From contig NC_018257.1 of the NCBI RefSeq assembly GCF_000227135.1, positions 1,298,750 through 1,310,868 of the forward strand: a stretch of 12,119 nt of DNA, read 5' to 3'. This DNA comes from Leishmania donovani. Lineage: Eukaryota; Euglenozoa; Kinetoplastea; Trypanosomatida; Trypanosomatidae. Under the pieces are notes generated by a model. The model saw nothing but the letters and a program-made list of their open reading frames with translations. It ran no database searches and had not been told where the DNA came from. Below are positions 8,222 through 12,119 of the stretch, in pieces. A program made the translations under genes and the position numbers. Each line of letters opens with the position of its first letter. Positions within the stretch are counted from its first letter, which is position 1.

Positions 8222-9400
8222 ATGTCTGTCCACAGCATCCTCTTCTCCTCCGAGCACGTGACGGAGGGCCATCCAGACAAGTTGTGCGATCAGGTATCCG
8301 ACGCCGTGCTTGACGCGTGCCTCGCCGGCGACCCGTTCTCGAAGGTTGCGTGCGAGTCGTGCGCGAAGACGGGCATGGTGATGGTGTTCGGCGAGATCAC
8401 GACGAAGGCAGTGCTAGACTACCAGAAGATCGTCCGCAACACGATCAAGGACATTGGCTTCGATTCCGCGGACAAGGGCCTGGACTATGAGTCGTGCAAT
8501 GTGCTGGTTGCGATTGAGCAGCAGTCGCCGGACATCTGCCAGGGTCTGGGCAACTTCGATAGCGAGGATCTCGGCGCTGGCGACCAGGGCATGATGTTTG
8601 GCTACGCGACGGACGAGACGGGGACGCTGATGCCGCTGACGTACGAGCTGGCCCGCGGCCTTGCGAAGAAGTACAGCGAGCTTCGCCGCGACAGCAGCCT
8701 GGAGTGGGCTCGCCCGGACGCGAAGACGCAGGTGACGGTGGAGTACGACTACGACACGCGCGAGGGCAAGCAGGTGCTGACGCCGAAGCGCGTGGCGGTG
8801 GTGCTGATCTCTGCGCAGCACGACGAGCACGTGACGAACGATAAGATCAGCGTGGATCTGATGGAGAAGGTGATCAAAGCTGTGATCCCCGCGAACATGC
8901 TGGACGCGGAGACGAAGTACTGGCTGAACCCGTCTGGCCGCTTCGTGCGCGGTGGGCCGCATGGCGACGCCGGTCTGACTGGCCGCAAGATCATCGTAGA
9001 TACGTACGGCGGCTGGGGCGCGCACGGCGGTGGCGCCTTCTCCGGCAAGGACCCTTCGAAGGTGGACCGCTCCGCCGCGTACGCCGCGCGCTGGATCGCG
9101 AAGTCGATCGTTGCGGGCGGCCTGGCGCGCCGCTGCCTTGTGCAGCTCGCGTACGCCATCGGTGTAGCGGAGCCGCTGAGCATGCACGTGGAGACGTACG
9201 GCACCGGCAAGTACGATGACGCGAAGCTGCTGGAGATCGTGAAGCAGAACTTCAAGCTGCGCCCGTACGACATCATCCAGGAGCTGAACCTGCGCCGCCC
9301 CATCTACTACGAAACGTCGCGCTTCGGCCACTTCGGCCGTAAGGACGAGTTGGGCACGGGCGGGTTCACTTGGGAGGTGCCCAAGAAGATGGTCGAGTAA
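8222..9400 (+). CDS. METK: S-adenosylmethionine synthetase (methionine adenosyltransferase), 392 aa
   Basis: The enzyme makes S-adenosylmethionine from methionine and ATP (EC 2.5.1.6) in the cytosol. It supplies methyl groups, polyamine synthesis and trans-sulfuration. All three domains of the family are present at normal length. The N-terminal EHVTEGHPDKLCDQVSDA motif carries the ATP/metal-binding H17, D19 and K20. The signature GAGDQGMMFGYATDE is at 118-132. The Gly-rich phosphate loop GGGAFSGKDPSKVDRSAAY starts at 269. The start is the first ATG after a very strong splice acceptor, and MSVHSILFSSEHVTEG agrees with other eukaryotic and trypanosomatid enzymes. Third positions are almost entirely G or C, more biased than the neighbouring genes, as expected for high expression. 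In several Leishmania species METK occurs as two tandem copies; only one is present here. Overexpression of this enzyme has been linked to methotrexate resistance in Leishmania. Confidence 0.98.
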   Translation: MSVHSILFSSEHVTEGHPDKLCDQVSDAVLDACLAGDPFSKVACESCAKTGMVMVFGEITTKAVLDYQKIVRNTIKDIGFDSADKGLDYESCNVLVAIEQQSPDICQGLGNFDSEDLGAGDQGMMFGYATDETGTLMPLTYELARGLAKKYSELRRDSSLEWARPDAKTQVTVEYDYDTREGKQVLTPKRVAVVLISAQHDEHVTNDKISVDLMEKVIKAVIPANMLDAETKYWLNPSGRFVRGGPHGDAGLTGRKIIVDTYGGWGAHGGGAFSGKDPSKVDRSAAYAARWIAKSIVAGGLARRCLVQLAYAIGVAEPLSMHVETYGTGKYDDAKLLEIVKQNFKLRPYDIIQELNLRRPIYYETSRFGHFGRKDELGTGGFTWEVPKKMVE

Positions 9401-10099
9401 GCGAAGTGCTTGCACAGGGGCGCGTTTCCGTGCAGGCGTACCGAGTGCGACGCACACCCCCTTCTATCCCGCTGAACGGCTCAGCTCCCTTCTCATCGAC
9501 TGCGAGGTGTGCCGCTACTCATGCAACCTCACTTCCCGGCATAGTGCAGCGCTATAAGGAGCTGCTGCCACGGCGTCACATCTCCCATCATCATTCATTC
9601 CCCCACCCCCTTTCGGGCCTTTCCCTCTGTGTGCTTTTCTCCGCGCTGATCATGTTGGGTAACAGACGTGTGATGCGTTTTTGTTTTCTCTTCTACGTCC
9701 ACTTGTTAATCTGGTTTCAGCGTTTGTGTGTCTGCGCGTTTGTGCACTCTTTCTGTTTTCATCTCCCGTGTTTCCGCCTTCCCTCCCCCTCTTTTTTTCT
9801 TGCGTGTTTCCGTTAAAATAGCCCGACCGACGATGTGAAGAGCCCCTACACCACATTGTGGAATGCCGCGGCTTGATGCGACTGCGGGGGAAAGATGGCA
9901 CCTATGCCGAGTGCAGGGCCTCAGAGGGCCCTGCCCTGAGGCTGGCCAACCTCCTCCCTGAGTCCATTCGGCATGCACCTGGACCGCCCTCTGTTACCCG
10001 CGCGACGGACGCCACCGCTTTCGCCCTCGAGCCGGACCCTGGACGCAGCCCGCATTGGATAATCGAGGCGTGCAGCTCAGCCAGGCCCGAGTGGCGCCA
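9401..10099. other. METK 3' UTR, first part
   Basis: Non-coding sequence after the METK stop. Two parts can be seen: a T/C-rich stretch (about 9570-9812) with a strong tract at 9770-9812 followed by an AG at 9820-9821, and a GC-rich block (about 9860-10099) leading into the repeat. The GC-rich block has no similarity that I can see to the corresponding upstream part of copy A. It may belong to a different or diverged SIDER-type element. Confidence 0.55.
9918..9942 (+). other. Small perfect hairpin in the METK 3' region
   Basis: GCCTCAG (9918-9924) pairs with CTGAGGC (9936-9942) across an 11-nt loop. The loop itself begins with the palindrome AGGGCCCT. Short GC-rich stems also arise by chance in this composition, so function is not implied. 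Confidence 0.35.
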
Positions 10100-10296
10100 A
10101 CCGCGCGGCACGTACCCGAAGAGGGGACGAGGCGGGAGAGGAGGGGCCCGCTAGACGCATGTCCCGATTCGACGGCATGACGGTTGCTCCTAGACGGCCA
10201 GGACGTCGCCGCAGCGCGGCAGTGGGTGCGTGGGCTGCAACTGTGCATGCGTGTGCCTTTGCTGGCTTGCGCGTGGTTTAATGGCACGTTGTAGCG
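10100..10296 (+). repeat. 197-bp direct repeat, copy B (SIDER-like 3' end)
   Basis: This block is identical by eye to 4985-5181. It lies in the 3' region of METK. After 10296 the sequence departs from copy A, and the A-rich tail is weaker (GTGAAATG near 10304-10311). If it is part of a SIDER2-type element it could lower METK mRNA stability; that is inference from the family. Confidence 0.9.
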
Positions 10297-10845
10297 TAGA
10301 GGCGTGAAATGACTGATGCGTTTCTCTCTAAGTGCGTGTCAGGTGCTCTCGATGCTCTCAGTGCTCTCAGTGAATGGCGCGCTGTCGACGGGGGGGGGTG
10401 CCGTCAAACATACTTTACGGCGGTCATAGGCCCTCAGGTAAAAGCGACGCTCTTGTTTTGTGTTTTTTTTCTGATGATGTTGGTTTGCTTAGAAGCGCGC
10501 TGTGTACTTGATGCAGTGTTAGGCCTCCAACTCTGTAGTGCTTTCTCAACTTTAGTCTGAATATGCCTTGTGCACATGACGATGGGTGCGCTAATGGGAT
10601 ATGCTAAGAGGAACGAAACCTAGAGCTACCGGAAAGGAATGGCTTACGGCCCAAAGAGGGTCTGTACAATAATTCTTTGCTGGTTGACGGGAATGCTGGT
10701 GGACATCTTTCCTGTGGGGCGCGCACTTCAGTGGAATCGCACGGCGCTGTATCGTCGCCAACGCGCAAGATAGTGGAAGCAGGGTGGCACTCTTCACTTT
10801 GGTCTTTGTCTCTCCTTCTTGTAACCAAGTCGATGCTGAGGGCAG
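10297..10845. other. Intergenic region downstream of the METK repeat
   Basis: About 550 bp without a supported gene. Visible details are a run of nine G (10390-10398), a short imperfect tandem of TGCTCTCAG-like units around 10343-10370, and a T run near 10464-10471. No frame has the expected codon bias. Confidence 0.6.
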
Positions 10846-10902
10846 GGAACGTGCGACGTCTTGTTACCCATTCTGCAACCTTTTTCGCTCTCCCTTGTTG
10901 AG
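10846..10902 (+). promoter_or_regulatory. Predicted trans-splice acceptor of the rhodanese-like gene
   Basis: AG is absent from 10846 to 10900, with a pyrimidine-rich core at 10861-10900. The first AG is at 10901-10902, giving a 123-nt 5' UTR without upstream ATG. Other AGs closer to the start (10934-10935, 10959-10960 and 11007-11008) are also possible, so the exact site is uncertain. Confidence 0.4.
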
Positions 10903-11025
10903 TTTTGCACGTCGTGCTTCGCTGTTGTGGGTCAGTTTCTTTCCGACGGGGCTTTTGCAGCCGCACTTGGCCCCACCGAGTTGTCTCTCCTCACTCGGAG
11001 TGCTTCAGCGGCGCAAAGGTCGACC

Positions 11026-11769
11026 ATGAAAGCTGCGCGTCTTCTTTTTCAGTCCGACCGGCGTACGCGTCACCACATGATGATCGATGGTGAAATCAAC
11101 CCAAGGGAGTGGTTGAACTGGCACCCGAAGGAGTACCAGCCGTGGTACTTTGATCGCCATAAGTTCCTCTACGAGCAGGGCCAGTATGCCGCCTATAATC
11201 ACCTGCTGTGCCATCAAGCCTATCTCAAAGACATTGAGCATCTCACGCGATATCCTGAACCGCTCACGTTCATCATCGACTGCCGTATGTCGCCTGCAAA
11301 AATGCATCGCTGGATACCGAACAGCATGTGGCTCCCGCGCGATGAGGTCGAGTACGCCCTGCAGCTCACGAATGACGAGTTCCAGGAAATGTACGGCTTC
11401 ACAAAGCCCGCCAAGGATGACGACGTCATACTGATCTCGCACAACGGTCTGGCCTCTGAGCAGGCCGGCTGGGAGTGGCGCAAGCAGTACTACCAACACG
11501 TGTACAACTACCGCGGCGGCACGAATGAGCTCTTCGGGGAGGACTACCAGGACTTTATCCTTAAGGATCGGTTAGATCCCTGGAAGGGGCCGTACCCACA
11601 AAAGAGCATTTTTGTAGATAAGTGGAGCAAGCGCAAGGTGCTGACGCGCACTGGACCGTTTGACCGCCAGTACGAGATGCAGGATTTTGCTTTGCCCGAC
11701 TTGGAGCTGGAGAGGCCGCGACACTCAGAGGATGGCCCGCGCCAGAACATGCCGTACGGTCTACAATAA
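11026..11769 (+). CDS. Rhodanese-fold protein lacking the catalytic cysteine, 247 aa
   Basis: The start is the first in-frame ATG; the open frame continues upstream but without an ATG. Residues about 75-170 follow the rhodanese plan: FIIDCR at 82-87 in place of the usual IDVR, HRWIPNSMWLP in place of the conserved HIPGA segment, a DDDVILIS strand at 131-138, and the closing VYNYRGGTNE around 159-167 matching the usual Y-x-L-x-GG. The active loop reads S138-H-N-G-L-A-S, so the cysteine that forms the persulfide in active enzymes is Ser. Sulfurtransferase activity is therefore unlikely and a structural or binding role is inferred. The first residues (MKAARLLFQSDRRTRHH) are basic with few acids and could be a mitochondrial import signal. 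The regions flanking the domain are rich in Trp, Tyr and charged residues, and the C-terminal 75 residues lie outside it. I cannot name a specific complex. Confidence 0.82.
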   Translation: MKAARLLFQSDRRTRHHMMIDGEINPREWLNWHPKEYQPWYFDRHKFLYEQGQYAAYNHLLCHQAYLKDIEHLTRYPEPLTFIIDCRMSPAKMHRWIPNSMWLPRDEVEYALQLTNDEFQEMYGFTKPAKDDDVILISHNGLASEQAGWEWRKQYYQHVYNYRGGTNELFGEDYQDFILKDRLDPWKGPYPQKSIFVDKWSKRKVLTRTGPFDRQYEMQDFALPDLELERPRHSEDGPRQNMPYGLQ

Positions 11770-12018
11770 TGCCGAACTTAGCTCGATGTTGCGCCGGTTT
11801 AGAGAAGCACGGCTGCATATCGAGGGCTTGAGAAGGCCATATAGGAAGATGCTTCCAGGCTGACCATGGCCTTCTGCTTTGTACTGCCACTCCTGCTCTC
11901 GGACGCACGATCCGCTTTCCTGACACCTGTGATGCTGATTCTCTTTACAGACTTTCGGCTGTGAAGGCACGCGTGTCTCTCCAACGGTGCGTGTGCGATT
12001 GATATAGGCTCTACTTCT
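11770..12018. other. 3' UTR of the rhodanese-like gene
   Basis: Short non-coding stretch between the stop codon and the inverted repeat copy. No coding bias, hairpin or strong pyrimidine tract was noted. Confidence 0.5.
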
Positions 12019-12119
12019 TTTTCGGGGCAATGTGGCATTATACCGCGTGCAAGCCAGCAAAGGCACACGCATGCACAGTTGCAGCCCACGCACCCACTGC
12101 CGCGCTGCGGCGACGTCCT
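12019..12119 (-). repeat. Inverted repeat copy C, truncated by the window edge
   Basis: The reverse complement of 12049-12119 is identical to 5085-5155 (71 bp), and so also to the corresponding part of copy B. Similarity continues with mismatches down to an A-rich tail (GAAAAAGAAG on the minus strand, about 12015-12024), which supports a retroposon 3' end in the opposite orientation. The element must extend beyond the right edge. Confidence 0.85.

Noticed and set aside
8414..9457. Long open frame antisense to METK (347 codons)
   Set aside because: It is a shadow caused by the extreme third-position GC bias of METK. It is Arg/His/Leu-rich with no domain.
10861..11025. 55-codon extension of the rhodanese-like protein
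   Set aside because: It would begin at a TTG, and its start precedes the likely splice acceptor. The ATG at 11026 is the first available start.
1..12119. CRISPR array, prokaryotic operon signals, tRNA or rRNA genes
   Set aside because: No regularly spaced repeats, Shine-Dalgarno-linked gene pairs, tRNA-like cloverleaf or rRNA core sequence was seen. The whole layout is trypanosomatid.

Overview
The window looks like nuclear DNA of a trypanosomatid, most likely Leishmania or a close relative. The coding regions are GC-rich with a strong preference for G or C at the third codon position. All four intact genes are intron-less and lie on the + strand. Each is preceded by a long pyrimidine-rich, AG-poor tract ending in an AG, the usual layout of a trans-splice acceptor in a polycistronic unit. 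The 392-residue S-adenosylmethionine synthetase also closely matches the Leishmania METK/MAT2 protein as I remember it.

Layout. Positions 1-1263 hold a poorly resolved coding-like stretch interrupted by a 437-base run of N (404-840); it looks like a decayed or mis-assembled gene. Positions 1264-2610 are intergenic. A conserved-hypothetical-type protein of 248 aa lies at 2774-3520. Then comes a 2.2 kb intergenic stretch whose second half (about 4560-5190) is a GC-rich repeat resembling a Leishmania SIDER retroposon. At 5753-7531 is a 592-aa SIZ/PIAS-type SUMO E3 ligase with a PWWP-like N-terminus, a PINIT-like region, an SP-RING and a C-terminal SUMO-interacting motif. At 8222-9400 is METK, followed by a long 3' region that contains a second copy of the repeat (10100-10296). 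At 11026-11769 is a 247-aa rhodanese-fold protein whose catalytic cysteine is replaced. A third, inverted copy of the repeat runs off the right edge (about 12019-12119).

The genes do not form one pathway. In trypanosomatids neighbours share a primary transcript but are regulated separately after transcription. METK makes S-adenosylmethionine for methylation, polyamine and trans-sulfuration metabolism. The SUMO ligase is predicted to be nuclear and perhaps chromatin-directed. The most striking features are the fusion of a histone-reader-like domain to a SUMO ligase, and the repeat architecture. A 197-bp block, identical by eye, occurs twice in direct orientation exactly 5115 bp apart and brackets the SUMO ligase and METK genes. 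A further inverted copy lies downstream. This is the arrangement associated with gene amplification in Leishmania.
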